From Croceimicrobium sp965228705 (lineage in GTDB: Bacteria; Bacteroidota; Bacteroidia; Flavobacteriales; Schleiferiaceae), in contig NZ_OZ245832.1 of the NCBI RefSeq assembly GCF_965228705.1, forward strand, positions 496,001-560,000: a stretch of DNA of 64,000 nt, written 5' to 3'. The position numbers and the translations under genes are program-made. Of this stretch, positions 8,336-17,021 are shown piece after piece (the first letter of the stretch is position 1; every line of letters begins with the position of its first letter). The notes under the pieces are model-generated. The model saw nothing but the letters and a program-made list of their open reading frames with translations. It had not been told where the DNA came from and did not search any database.

Positions 8336-8872
8336 ATGAATATGAGAAAGACAGCATTTAGCCTCCTTATTGCCTTATTTACCTTATCTGCCTGTACCCG
8401 AGACAAAGGTGAAATTAGTTTTCGCATGAAGTATGAAGCTAATTATGTGGTTGAAAGCAGTGTGGGAATCAATGTGCCTTTTACCTTACAAACGCCACCA
8501 ATGCAGAGCAATAGCGAGCAGGCCTTTCGAAATAATAATACCAATGCCAGTTTGGTAAGTTCGATTACGATGGACTATGCCCAATTTGCAATTACAGCAC
8601 CTGCAAATAGCGATTTCTCTTTTCTTGAAAGTGTGAAATTGGTGATTAAGGCCGATGGTTTAGAAGACAAAACTCTGGCTGAACTGGATCCGGTACCCGC
8701 AAATGCAGGAAATACCATTGTCTTAAATACCAATAAGGCGAATTTCAAAGATTATCTCTTAAAGGACGAATTCAGCTTAAGCTTAGAAACAGTTACTGAC
8801 GAGTTTAGAAGCGAGGATCAAGAGTTTCGATTTAATGGTGAATTCCTGGTGAAAGCCGATGTGCTAAACTAG
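8336..8872 (+). CDS. Lipoprotein of unknown function
   Basis: 178 residues. The signal peptide MNMRKTAFSLLIALFTLSAC ends in a lipobox (LSAC), so Cys20 should be lipidated and the protein anchored in the inner or outer membrane. The rest is a beta-rich domain without Cys (TLAELDPVPANAGNTIVLNT, KDYLLKDEFSLSLETVTDE). It resembles the small surface lipoproteins common in Bacteroidota, but I cannot name a family. It is probably co-transcribed with the gene at 7909. Confidence 0.72.
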   Translation: MNMRKTAFSLLIALFTLSACTRDKGEISFRMKYEANYVVESSVGINVPFTLQTPPMQSNSEQAFRNNNTNASLVSSITMDYAQFAITAPANSDFSFLESVKLVIKADGLEDKTLAELDPVPANAGNTIVLNTNKANFKDYLLKDEFSLSLETVTDEFRSEDQEFRFNGEFLVKADVLN

Positions 8873-8950
8873 CTGAGGCTGATGATCTTCGGAACAGGGA
8901 ATTCCAACTTCTTTTTAACTATTCTATGCCGGATTTCGGGTACTGCTTCT

Positions 8951-8958
8951 TAATTTCG
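8951..8958 (+). promoter_or_regulatory. -7 box for mdh
   Basis: TAATTTCG, the TTCG variant of the Bacteroidota -7 element, 38 bases before the mdh ATG. It would give a leader of about 30 bases. No clear -33 TTG is seen. Confidence 0.4.
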
Positions 8959-8996
8959 CGAGCAGTATTTTAAATAATCCTCAAACTTAAATAAAC

Positions 8997-9917
8997 ATGA
9001 AAGTTACCGTTGTGGGTGCAGGGGCCGTAGGTGCCAGCTGCGCAGAATACATCGCCATGAAGGACTTTGCCTCTGAAGTGGTATTGGTAGATATTAAAGA
9101 AGGTTTTGCCGAGGGGAAAGCCATGGACCTGATGCAAACTGCATCTTTAAATGGTTTTGATACCAAAATTACCGGCAGTACCAACGATTACACCAAAACC
9201 GCCAATAGCGATGTAGCGGTAATTACTTCCGGTATTCCGCGTAAACCCGGGATGACCCGTGAAGAGTTGATCAGCACCAATGCCGGTATCGTTAAGACCG
9301 TTGCTGAGAACCTGATTAAAGAATCTCCAAACGTAATTATCATCGTGGTTTCTAACCCAATGGATACCATGACTTACTTGGCTCACAAAGCTACCGGACT
9401 TCCTAAAAACCGTATCATCGGTATGGGTGGTGCTTTGGATTCAGCTCGTTTTAAATATCGTTTAGCCGAAGCTACTGAAGCTCCTATTTCCGATATTGAC
9501 GGTATGGTAATCGGTGGTCACAGTGATACCGGAATGATTCCATTAACCCGTTTAGCAACTCGCAACAGTGTTCCTGTATCTCAGTTTATCTCTGAGGAGC
9601 GCATGCAAGAGGTAAAAGAAGCGACCAAAGTGGGGGGAGCTACCTTAACTAAATTGTTAGGTACTTCAGCTTGGTATGCTCCTGGTGCCGCCGTAGCCGC
9701 TATGGTACACGCCATTGCTACCGATGCTCACAAAATGTTCCCATGTTCTTGCTTCCTGGAAGGTGAATATGGCTTAAACGATATCTGCATTGGCGTACCT
9801 GCTTTGATTGGGGCCAATGGTGTAGAGAAAATCGTTGAGATCGAATTAAGCGCTACTGAGAAAGAAGAGTTAAGCAACTCTGCCGAAGCAGTAAGCAAAA
9901 CCAATGGATTGCTTTAA
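8997..9917 (+). CDS. mdh: Malate dehydrogenase (NAD-dependent)
   Basis: Oxidises malate to oxaloacetate in the TCA cycle. 306 residues, the usual size of the LDH-like malate dehydrogenases of Bacteroidota. The Rossmann glycine motif GAGAVGAS lies at residues 6-13, the NAD-selecting Asp at the end of the second strand (VVLVDIKEG). The mobile-loop arginines are in SGIPRKPGMTREEL, the substrate Arg and Asp in GGALDSARFKYRLAEA, and the catalytic His in VIGGHSDTG. It stands alone between a -7 box and a bidirectional terminator. No anomaly. Confidence 0.96.
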   Translation: MKVTVVGAGAVGASCAEYIAMKDFASEVVLVDIKEGFAEGKAMDLMQTASLNGFDTKITGSTNDYTKTANSDVAVITSGIPRKPGMTREELISTNAGIVKTVAENLIKESPNVIIIVVSNPMDTMTYLAHKATGLPKNRIIGMGGALDSARFKYRLAEATEAPISDIDGMVIGGHSDTGMIPLTRLATRNSVPVSQFISEERMQEVKEATKVGGATLTKLLGTSAWYAPGAAVAAMVHAIATDAHKMFPCSCFLEGEYGLNDICIGVPALIGANGVEKIVEIELSATEKEELSNSAEAVSKTNGLL

Positions 9918-9942
9918 TACGAAGCTTTCCTTAGGATACTAT

Positions 9943-9969
9943 AAAAAGCCTCCCATTGGGAGGCTTTTT
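9943..9969. terminator. Bidirectional terminator between mdh and amylase gene
   Basis: A 12-base-pair inverted repeat (5 A, then GCCTCCC; three-base loop; complement, then 5 T) lies between two convergent genes. Runs of A on one side and T on the other make it an intrinsic terminator in both directions. It serves mdh on the plus strand and the amylase gene ending at 9972 on the minus strand. Confidence 0.9.
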
Positions 9970-9971
9970 CT

Positions 9972-11804
9972 TTATTGGCTTAAACAGATTACTGCACTTT
10001 TAGGCAATACCCGAATTTCTTTTTCTAAAGGTCTTTCTTCCATCAAATCTCGACCTCCTTTAAGTCCGTATTCAGTGGCTGATACCGCTAGACTTTGTTC
10101 AGAGTTGTTGATCAGAATTACTAGCCTTTCTTGCTTGTTCATGCGCTCAAATATGAAGAGGTCTTTTTCATCATCTGCGAGAAGTACCTTATAGCTTCCA
10201 TCTGCCAAAGCAGGATGAGCTTTGCGAATCGCAATTAACTTTTGATAATGAGCACGGAGTTCCGGGTTTTGCTCCACCTTATCGGCTTCAGCTCTTTTGC
10301 TTTGATCGGGTAGATATACTTCATCGGCGTATTGAATATCGGACCAAATCATGGGTTTGCGATCATCCGGGTCATTGCCGCCCCACATACCTACTTCATC
10401 CCCATAATATATCATGGGTGCACCGATATAGGTGAATTGAAAGTAGGCGAATAACTTTTGCAATTGAATTTCATCTGCATGTGGTTTACGCACTTTATAC
10501 TCTGGATTTTCGGCAGCCTTTGAAAAGCCAAAATAATCGCCCCAATCACGGAAATTCACACCTCCGCGATTTACAATATGCGAGCCAATGCGGTTTACAT
10601 CATGGGAACCAAATAGATTCTGCATGGCATAGGGGAATTCTGGAGCAAAGGCTTCACGCATTCGTTTTAATTCGGCTTCAAACTCAGACGGACTGCGGTG
10701 ATTCTTACCTTCTGGGTTGATGAAAAACTCCGTACAGGTAAAGGCCCAATTGTAATTCATTTCAGCATCAAACTCATCGCCCGATAAATAAGGAATGGTT
10801 TCTTTGAGTGGACTTACCAATTCTGCAGTGATATAAGCATTGGGATTTAAGGACTTCACATGTATCCGCCAGTCTTTCCAAAATTGATGATCCACACAAA
10901 AGGCGACATCCAAACGCCAGCCGTCAATACCAAAGGCCGGGCCTTTTCCATGTGGATTCATCCATCTTTCGGTGGCGGCAAAAACATAATTGCGTGGGCC
11001 TTCTACTAAACCATTTTTATCCTCCTTAAATTCGGGTAATGACTTAACACCCCACCATCCTTCGTAATCAAATTCATTAGCCACAGTACTTGGATCGTCC
11101 CAACTTTTAATGGTAAACCAATCTTTATAGGGGCTCTTCTCTTGATTTTTACGCACATCCGCGAAAGCGAAACTATTGTAGCCCATATGATTAAACACTC
11201 CATCGAAAATGATGCGCATACCCCTGCGATGTACATCTTCGATAAGTTCCAGAGCCAATTTATCGGCACTGGTCCACACCCAGGTTTGAGGATCAAGCGG
11301 ATTTTCAGTTTTGATTAAAGCCCGGTCGCCCTCGGGGTCCGGACCAAAATTCGGATCAACGTGATGGTAGGATTCGCCATCATATTTATGTAGGCTGGGC
11401 GATTGGAAGATGGGATTGAGGTAAATCGCATTAATGCCCAAATCCTGGAGGTAGTCTAATTGATCGATTAATCCCTGAAGGTCACCTCCATAGCGACGGC
11501 GCAGCAAGTGCTTCCACAATTCGGCTTCGCCATTGGCTTTCTCCCATTCTTGCAATTGATACCAGTCGGAGCCCCAGGGATGGATTTGCCAATGCTTGGG
11601 CATTTCCTGAGGATCGGCATAAGCCAGGTCTTCTATCTTAGGATCATTGCTAGGGTCGCCATTGCGAAAACGCTCTGGGAAAACCTGATACCAAATAGCA
11701 TATTTTGCCCATTCAGGTGGAGCTTGTGCCTTTTGAACCGCTGGAGCAAGTAGGAAAGAAAAGAGGAAGAAGTAAAAAAGATTTTTGCTTGGACTTGGTT
11801 TCAT
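9972..11804 (-). CDS. Secreted GH13 alpha-amylase-family glycoside hydrolase
   Basis: 610 residues with a signal peptide (residues 1-27). The (beta/alpha)8 GH13 barrel shows all four conserved regions: region I DGVFNH (201-206), region II GWRLDVAF with nucleophile Asp299, region III ITAELV with acid Glu328, and region IV GSHDVNR with His401 and Asp402. The WYQVFPERFRNGDPSNDP opening and the GGNDPDDRKPMIW segment are typical of the neopullulanase/cyclomaltodextrinase side of the family. A short all-beta C-terminal domain ends the protein. Likely substrates are maltodextrins or glycogen in the periplasm. It has no SusCD partners here. Activity against particular linkages is inferred. Confidence 0.9.
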   Translation of the reverse strand: MKPSPSKNLFYFFLFSFLLAPAVQKAQAPPEWAKYAIWYQVFPERFRNGDPSNDPKIEDLAYADPQEMPKHWQIHPWGSDWYQLQEWEKANGEAELWKHLLRRRYGGDLQGLIDQLDYLQDLGINAIYLNPIFQSPSLHKYDGESYHHVDPNFGPDPEGDRALIKTENPLDPQTWVWTSADKLALELIEDVHRRGMRIIFDGVFNHMGYNSFAFADVRKNQEKSPYKDWFTIKSWDDPSTVANEFDYEGWWGVKSLPEFKEDKNGLVEGPRNYVFAATERWMNPHGKGPAFGIDGWRLDVAFCVDHQFWKDWRIHVKSLNPNAYITAELVSPLKETIPYLSGDEFDAEMNYNWAFTCTEFFINPEGKNHRSPSEFEAELKRMREAFAPEFPYAMQNLFGSHDVNRIGSHIVNRGGVNFRDWGDYFGFSKAAENPEYKVRKPHADEIQLQKLFAYFQFTYIGAPMIYYGDEVGMWGGNDPDDRKPMIWSDIQYADEVYLPDQSKRAEADKVEQNPELRAHYQKLIAIRKAHPALADGSYKVLLADDEKDLFIFERMNKQERLVILINNSEQSLAVSATEYGLKGGRDLMEERPLEKEIRVLPKSAVICLSQ

Positions 11805-11846
11805 TGATCTTAGACTAGAATTGTAATTTAGGGGAAAATTTCCAGC

Positions 11847-12394
11847 ATGAAAGTAGTAAAGTGGATCTTAATCAGCCTGGCTGCCTTGGCCTTAATTCTC
11901 TATCTCGGTTTTCAGTGGATGAAATACAATACCAAGAAACTCTCACCTGAGGGAAGTGCCAGCTATAAATTTGAGCAATATGATGTTAAGGTTAACTACA
12001 GTCGACCCTCAGTAAAGGGAAGAACTATTTTCGGAGAGCTGGTTCCCTATGATGAAGTTTGGCGTACTGGTGCCAATGAAGCTACTGAATTTAGTACCCT
12101 GACCGATTTGGAAATTGGGGGTAAAACCTTACCCGCGGGAGAATACACGCTATGGACCATTCCCGGTCCTAAAGAATGGCAGGTAATATGGAACTCGCAA
12201 ACCGTATTTGGGGGGTAAATTGGGATCAAGTAGCCAATAGAGACCCGCAATTCGACGTTCTTACTACTACCGTATATAAAGAAACTACCCCCAATATTAT
12301 TGAAACCCTCAGCATAAATCTGGTGCAAGCCGGGGAAGGCCTTGAAATGCAATTGGCCTGGGAGAATGCGCTGATTCGGGTTCCTATGAAATAA
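11847..12394 (+). pseudogene. DUF2911 protein gene, interrupted by a -1 frameshift
   Basis: The first frame (11847-12218, 123 residues) has an N-terminal membrane anchor (VVKWILISLAALALILYLGF) and the first half of a DUF2911 domain (VKGRTIFGELVPYDEVWRTG, GGKTLPAGEYTLWTIPG). It stops at TAA 12216-12218 just after six Gs at 12210-12215. The second half (VNWDQVANRDPQFDVLTTTV, LEMQLAWENALIRVPMK) continues in the -1 frame to 12394. Seven Gs would give one uninterrupted protein of about 181 residues. This is a broken gene, a sequencing or assembly error in a homopolymer, or, less likely, programmed frameshifting. The family is common in Bacteroidota, function unknown. Confidence 0.85.
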
Positions 12395-12398
12395 TTCT

Positions 12399-13535
12399 AT
12401 GTCACTAAGACCCCTGCTTCTGTTGTGCTTGATTTTAAGCGGTGCTTATCTTCAAGCTCAGCAGGATACTCTGGTTTATTTTGAAGTGCGCTTTGATCTC
12501 GATTCGGATCGACTCAAAGCTTCTGAAAAAGAGTCTCTGGACTCCTTATTGCAACAATATCCGATCTCAATACTTAAGGGAGTTAAGCTCTACGGTCACA
12601 CCGACAGCCTCGCGGATATTGAATACAATCGCAAATTATCAAAGCGAAGAGTGTTAGCCGTTCTGCAGTATTTGGTTTATCAAAAGCTGGATCCCCGTTT
12701 AGCCAGTACTGATTTCTATGGTGAGGAAAAACCTCGCTATTCAAATGCCCCAGAAGAACGATTCAAAAATCGAAGAGTAGAACTGGAGTTTTTAGTAGAC
12801 CTCACCTTATTGCCAGATCCCGAAAGGAAAATTAGCGAACAAAATTTGGAGACGGGAACTAAGATTCGACTGGCTAATCTCAACTTTGTTGGAAACCAGG
12901 CCATTCCCATGTGGCATAGTATGGATGAGTTGCGGGAACTGCTCTTAGTGATGGAGCGAAATCCGGAATTGGAACTTAAACTTCATGGTCATGTTTGCTG
13001 CAGCAATGATTTTGAGCTCTCCGTAGCTCGTGCTCGCATGGTTTACGACTTTTTATTAAGTCAAGGGATTTCTAAGAACCGCCTCGAATATCAGGGGCAT
13101 GGCAATAAACAGCCATTATTTGATGAGGTTGATGAGAAGTCAAGAGCTTTAAATAGAAGGGTAGAAGCGGAAATTCTTTTTAATGATACTGATCGAAAAG
13201 AAGCGGAAGCCAAAAAACGTTTGCGAGTAGAAGCTCCGGTAATGAATGTTCAGTTTGTGAAGGGGAATGCCCGCTTAACACCTTCCGGAGATTTTATGCT
13301 ATCACTCATCGCAGACATGCTTAAAGAATCTGAAGGATTGTTTTTTGAATTTGAGGTATACGATAATATTAATAACAGTCGCTTAAGTGCACAGCGAGCT
13401 GCGGCCATAGAGAGAACCTTTCGAAAGAAGGGAGTTAAGAATAATTTATTCAAGGTTAATACCTTAGCCTATCGTCCGGGGCTAGAGCAATCGGCAGATA
13501 TTAATCTGATTCGCGTAAAACTGATCGAAACATGA
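12399..13535 (+). CDS. Protein with tandem OmpA-like peptidoglycan-binding modules
   Basis: 378 residues with a signal peptide (residues 1-20, ending LQAQ). Module one (about 22-130) has LYGHTDSLADIEYNRKLSKRR and ends FKNRRVELEF. Module two (about 152-255) has LKLHGHVCCSNDFELSVARAR and ends RALNRRVEAEI. Module three (about 275-375) is degenerate: VQFVKGNARLTPSGDFMLSLI and NINNSRLSAQRAAAIER, but no conserved Asp/Arg end. There is no beta-barrel, so it is probably a soluble periplasmic or membrane-tethered cell-wall binder. It follows the DUF2911 gene by four bases and overlaps the next start by four bases. Confidence 0.85.
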   Translation: MSLRPLLLLCLILSGAYLQAQQDTLVYFEVRFDLDSDRLKASEKESLDSLLQQYPISILKGVKLYGHTDSLADIEYNRKLSKRRVLAVLQYLVYQKLDPRLASTDFYGEEKPRYSNAPEERFKNRRVELEFLVDLTLLPDPERKISEQNLETGTKIRLANLNFVGNQAIPMWHSMDELRELLLVMERNPELELKLHGHVCCSNDFELSVARARMVYDFLLSQGISKNRLEYQGHGNKQPLFDEVDEKSRALNRRVEAEILFNDTDRKEAEAKKRLRVEAPVMNVQFVKGNARLTPSGDFMLSLIADMLKESEGLFFEFEVYDNINNSRLSAQRAAAIERTFRKKGVKNNLFKVNTLAYRPGLEQSADINLIRVKLIET

Positions 13536-13987
13536 AGGAACTACAACGTTATTTACTACTGGAGTTTCCGGTTAAATTAAAGGCATTAAAAGCCAGATCG
13601 AAACGACAATTTGGCGAGATGTCGGTGATTGAAATGCTGGATCACTTGCGGAAAGCTTTTCTTTTAAGTTATAATGAAACCCAGGCAGAGATTACCAGTC
13701 CCGAAGAACAATTGCCTAAACTCCAGGCCTTTTTAGCTTCTGATAAGCCTATTCGCCCAGGAGCAAAGGCTCCTAAGGTTTATGGAGAAATTCCGGCCAA
13801 TAAGGAAGACTTCGAAGAAATGAAATATTTATTGCTCAAGGAGATGGTGGCCATGTTAGCCTATTTCGATAAGCATCCTGACTTCACCAAAGTGCATCCC
13901 ATCTTTGGCGAATTGAATGTTGAACAGTGGTTGCAAATGCATAAAAAGCATACCGAACATCATTTACGCCAATTTGGTATTGAATAA
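13532..13987 (+). CDS. DUF1569 (DinB-like) protein
   Basis: 151 residues, cytoplasmic. The sequence follows the DUF1569/DinB-like four-helix pattern: SVIEMLDHLRKAF near residue 35, and a C-terminal HPIFGELNVEQWLQMHKKHTEHHLRQFG. The histidines in DHLRKA and KKHTEHHLRQ correspond to the three metal-binding histidines of the DinB fold. DinB relatives include bacillithiol-dependent transferases, but the substrate here is unknown. Its start overlaps the OmpA-module stop by four bases, so it is coupled to that gene although a functional link is not evident. Confidence 0.82.
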   Translation: MKELQRYLLLEFPVKLKALKARSKRQFGEMSVIEMLDHLRKAFLLSYNETQAEITSPEEQLPKLQAFLASDKPIRPGAKAPKVYGEIPANKEDFEEMKYLLLKEMVAMLAYFDKHPDFTKVHPIFGELNVEQWLQMHKKHTEHHLRQFGIE

Positions 13988-14023
13988 AAAAAAGCCCCGA
14001 TCCTAATAGGTCGGGGCTTTTTT
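13986..14023. terminator. Bidirectional terminator
   Basis: Inverted repeat of AAAAAAGCCCCGA with its complement, a 10-base loop, and A and T runs on either side. It sits between the DUF1569 gene and the convergent LruC gene ending at 14042, and should stop transcription in both directions. Confidence 0.9.
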
Positions 14024-14041
14024 AATGCGGTAAATATTGGA

Positions 14042-15763
14042 CTATAGTCCGCCTAAATCTATAATGTCGCTAAGGTTAGGGCTTTGGAACCAATCAGTGT
14101 TTTGGGCTCCGGCGCTTCCAGCCCAAAGGCTAAAGCGAGGATAGGCAGTAATCATATCCACCTTTTCCATCGGATGTCTGAAGTTTTCGCCATCCAAAAC
14201 GATATCCATGGCCCAGGGTAAACCTGTGGTGGTTTTATAGGTGCCGTTTACATCGTCGCCTGTATTAAATAGATTGGCATCGGCCTCGGTAGTTCCGCTA
14301 AATCCAGAGAGGTGAATTTCGCGTCCTCGCTGATTTTTATGGAATATGTAAAAATCGTGTAAGAAGCTAGCGCCATTGTTATTCGCAACAAAGTTGATGG
14401 TGAAACGAATGGTATCTGGATCGGCCATTCTTCCAGCTTCGGTATTATTATAATACTGTGATCTTACTTGATCAGGATCAGAAAAGAGAATGATTCCATT
14501 CGTAACATTCGGGTCGAGGCTGGCATTGCCACTAACCGAGGAGATCATAGAACTCATGCTGTTTTTAGAAGTATTGGTGAGGCGTAAAGCCAATCCACTT
14601 TCAATTCCACCCCCAAAGGCATCCAGAGCAATTTCATATTCGGCAGAAACCCATTCGTCGGCCCCATTCTTAACCAAGCTGCTTTTTACATTGATGACCA
14701 TATCATTAAAGTCATAGTCTCCTTTAAGTGGCCACATATCTTCGTAAGCAATGGTTTGGCGCCCTACGGTAGGATAATAGCTTAAATAAGCGCGGGTAGG
14801 ATCATTGGGGAAATCATCATCACCATCTGCAACTCCATCATTATCAGTATCGGTAATGGCGGCAGGATTGCTTAAGAAGGCATTATCGATCCAAGCATTG
14901 TCATATAAATTAAATAAGGCAACTACTACTGTACTGTTATTAGGTACCACGGTACTGATAACCTTATCATTACTGCTTAATACTTTCGAAGTGCTGCTTA
15001 AGGCATAACTGGAGTTGGCATTGGAATAGAAGAAAAGGTAAGCGCGAGCATAGCCATGATAATCAGCACTAAAGTGAATACTGTCTCCGGCTTGAACGGT
15101 ATGGATTTGCCATAAATGCGTCCAACGATGACGGTCCACCTTAAATACCTTGGAGCCATTTTGTTGTGTTTGACTGAATTCATTATCCGTAACATACCAT
15201 TTTTGGTCATCGGCAGTTCCGCTGGTTGGATCAAAAGAATAGCCTACATTCTTATAAGCCACACTTTGTTCAAAGTCAGCGTTCCCCAGCATATTAGTTC
15301 CGGGAGGAGTACCGGTAAAAGATTGCTTAGCCAGGTACTTATTAGATGTGGATGCAATTTGATCCAGAGGATCACTTAATTGAAGCACTACACTCTCTTT
15401 AAGTTGCAGAGGCCAGCTTTCGCCCGTGGCATTTAAGTGAAAATGATAACCATTGCTGTTATCAGGTAAAAGGACCGAAAAATGGGCTCTATTATAATGA
15501 TCAATTGTGGCTAGGGCCAGACGCTTACCCAAATCATTACGGATCTCCAGTTTGGTTCCTTGTAAATCCATAGGAAAGAGGCTGCTTTCTTTCAGTTCAA
15601 CTTCCATTTGAACCTGGTCGCTGCTACTCCAATTGAAGTTTTTAGGTACCGTAAGTTCATCGAAGGACTGAGCTACGATCGGATTCTGCTGATTGGATTT
15701 GTCTTCAGAACAAGCCTGAAAGGCCAGGGCCAGAATCAAAATGGGGGCTAACTTCTTCATCAT
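14042..15763 (-). CDS. LruC-domain surface lipoprotein
   Basis: About 573 residues from ATG 15763; the upstream frame is longer but the chosen start begins a lipoprotein signal (MMKKLAPILILALAFQAC, lipobox FQAC). A middle jelly-roll-like region (NADFEQSVAYKN onward) is followed by a thrombospondin-3-like calcium-binding stretch, DTDNDGVADGDDDFPNDP. The C-terminal LruC domain follows (YPTVGRQTIAYEDMWPLKGDYDFNDMVI), running to the end. LruC proteins occur in Bacteroidota, Leptospira and Vibrio and are thought to be surface-exposed; no function is proven. The Asp-rich run suggests calcium-dependent folding. It is downstream of the FAS1 gene across a hairpin-rich gap. Confidence 0.85.
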   Translation of the reverse strand: MMKKLAPILILALAFQACSEDKSNQQNPIVAQSFDELTVPKNFNWSSSDQVQMEVELKESSLFPMDLQGTKLEIRNDLGKRLALATIDHYNRAHFSVLLPDNSNGYHFHLNATGESWPLQLKESVVLQLSDPLDQIASTSNKYLAKQSFTGTPPGTNMLGNADFEQSVAYKNVGYSFDPTSGTADDQKWYVTDNEFSQTQQNGSKVFKVDRHRWTHLWQIHTVQAGDSIHFSADYHGYARAYLFFYSNANSSYALSSTSKVLSSNDKVISTVVPNNSTVVVALFNLYDNAWIDNAFLSNPAAITDTDNDGVADGDDDFPNDPTRAYLSYYPTVGRQTIAYEDMWPLKGDYDFNDMVINVKSSLVKNGADEWVSAEYEIALDAFGGGIESGLALRLTNTSKNSMSSMISSVSGNASLDPNVTNGIILFSDPDQVRSQYYNNTEAGRMADPDTIRFTINFVANNNGASFLHDFYIFHKNQRGREIHLSGFSGTTEADANLFNTGDDVNGTYKTTTGLPWAMDIVLDGENFRHPMEKVDMITAYPRFSLWAGSAGAQNTDWFQSPNLSDIIDLGGL

Positions 15764-15890
15764 TAATTGCTTTACTTGGCGAATGTGCAGATTTCCTCGG
15801 TGGTTCGACCTCAAATTTCGATCATTGGTCCCAAAGTGCAGATAAAGGGTAAATGGATAAAAGCCCGAAATTGGAGTGTAAAGGAATGAA

Positions 15891-15932
15891 AAAAGCCGGA
15901 GCTGATCCTCTTGCGAGGGGCATCCGGCTTTT
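15891..15932 (-). terminator. Terminator hairpin downstream of the FAS1 gene
   Basis: A 10-base-pair stem (AAAAGCCGGA with TCCGGCTTTT) caps an inner CCTC-TTGC-GAGG hairpin. On the minus strand it is followed by a run of T, so it can end transcripts from the FAS1 gene. It could also be an attenuator in front of the LruC gene. Confidence 0.7.
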
Positions 15933-15959
15933 CAACCAACCAAACAAAACTATTACTCC

Positions 15960-16011
15960 AAAGGAACTAGCGAGAATCGCTAGTGTTTCCTTTATAACTC
16001 CGTTCGTGGAG
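15960..16011. other. Two strong hairpins in the FAS1-LruC gap
   Basis: A nearly perfect stem at 15960-15993 (AAAGGAA, then CTAGCGA, three-base loop GAA, TCGCTAG, then TTCCTTT) and a small CTCC/GGAG hairpin at 15998-16011. With the terminator at 15891-15932 there are three stems in 120 bases. They may protect the 3' end of the FAS1 mRNA, or belong to a small RNA. No coding frame is evident. Confidence 0.5.
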
Positions 16012-16024
16012 CCTTCGTATGCTG

Positions 16025-16987
16025 TTAAGGAAGTTTTAACACTTCATTGATGATATTCAAACTTCCGTTAAATGCTGTTATATCTGTAACCAAAACTTGT
16101 GCCTGACTAGCATAAGCACTTGCGTTTCGGCTTACAATTAAATTTCCACCAAGCAGCTCAACACTAAGGTTCGCTGAAGCCAGCTGACTGCTTAGGCTAC
16201 GGCCCGATAAATTACTCAGGTTATGCGCACCATTAATAAGGTGAGCCTTAATTAAATCTGTCAAAGCGGCAACTCCATGATCTGCCAAATAGCCATCTAA
16301 ATCGCCACAACCCATACTTTGGAAATAGCGGTCAAATGCAGCATCATTAGGAGCTAAAAGAGTGTATTGATTTTGATCATTATTCAGTAAGGGGGCCAAA
16401 TTGCAAACTTGTAGGGCACGGTTTAAAATGCTAAACTCAGAACGGTGTGCACTTACCAGAACATTAAGCGTTGCCGGACGAAGCACTTCATCAATCTGAT
16501 GTAAATAACCTTGACTAAGTACCTGATCTTTCACGGGCATATTAAGCATGTGCCCATTAATACGCACCAGGGATTTAGAGCGCCAGAAATGCATATTCAC
16601 ACTGCGATTATTGCTATTCTCGGCAAGGGTAGGGACGAAGGCGGAATGCAAGTTTTCTAGTTTGGCAGCTTCTGGTATAATATGGGAACCGAGCCAGGCA
16701 TTGTAGTAAGTATCGCCAATCAGTGATTTTAATTCAGTAAAGTTTGATACTTCCCAATCATTTAAAAAGAGTTCCAGGCTGGCATCGGTTGGAGCCAGAA
16801 TGGTAAGGCTTTGTCCTTCTAAATCCAAATCAGCCTCAGCCAGAGCTTTACCGAACAATTTCGCACCGGAAATTGCCGATACCTGCTCATCTAAACTAAG
16901 TGAGCTTTGATGCTGATCTACCTGATCATTTTTGGAACAGGCAAAAACCAGTGAGAGAGTGCAGAGTAAAGCTAGTCTTCGCATCAT
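16025..16987 (-). CDS. FAS1 (fasciclin) domain lipoprotein
   Basis: 320 residues. The signal peptide MMRRLALLCTLSLVFAC has a lipobox (VFAC). Two FAS1 domains follow: residues about 30-165 (SLTILAPTDASLELFLNDW, LLGSHIIPEA-type region, YLHQIDEVLRPA) and about 175-320 (YTLLAPNDAAFDRYFQSMG, LIKAHLINGAHNLSNL, LNIINEVLKLP). FAS1 domains mediate adhesion or polymer binding at cell surfaces. Its start codons (16987, 16984) lie against the -7 box of the divergent ABC gene, so the two promoters must overlap. The partner ligand is unknown. Confidence 0.9.
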   Translation of the reverse strand: MMRRLALLCTLSLVFACSKNDQVDQHQSSLSLDEQVSAISGAKLFGKALAEADLDLEGQSLTILAPTDASLELFLNDWEVSNFTELKSLIGDTYYNAWLGSHIIPEAAKLENLHSAFVPTLAENSNNRSVNMHFWRSKSLVRINGHMLNMPVKDQVLSQGYLHQIDEVLRPATLNVLVSAHRSEFSILNRALQVCNLAPLLNNDQNQYTLLAPNDAAFDRYFQSMGCGDLDGYLADHGVAALTDLIKAHLINGAHNLSNLSGRSLSSQLASANLSVELLGGNLIVSRNASAYASQAQVLVTDITAFNGSLNIINEVLKLP

Positions 16988-16995
16988 TACCTTTG
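16988..16995 (+). promoter_or_regulatory. -7 box for the ABC ATPase gene
   Basis: TACCTTTG, a perfect TAnnTTTG match, 26 bases before the ATG at 17022. It directly abuts the start codon of the divergent FAS1 gene at 16987, so transcription of the ABC gene and translation start of FAS1 share bases. Confidence 0.6.
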
Positions 16996-17021
16996 AGGTT
17001 CATAATAGGTACGTTTTACAC

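Noticed and set aside
12210..12218. Programmed frameshifting in DUF2911 as first explanation
   Set aside because: No slippery heptamer of the X XXY YYZ type or strong downstream stem was seen; a homopolymer error or mutation is simpler.
16932..17021. Longer N-terminus for the ABC ATPase
   Set aside because: It lies inside the FAS1 gene and includes the promoter box that precedes the chosen ATG.
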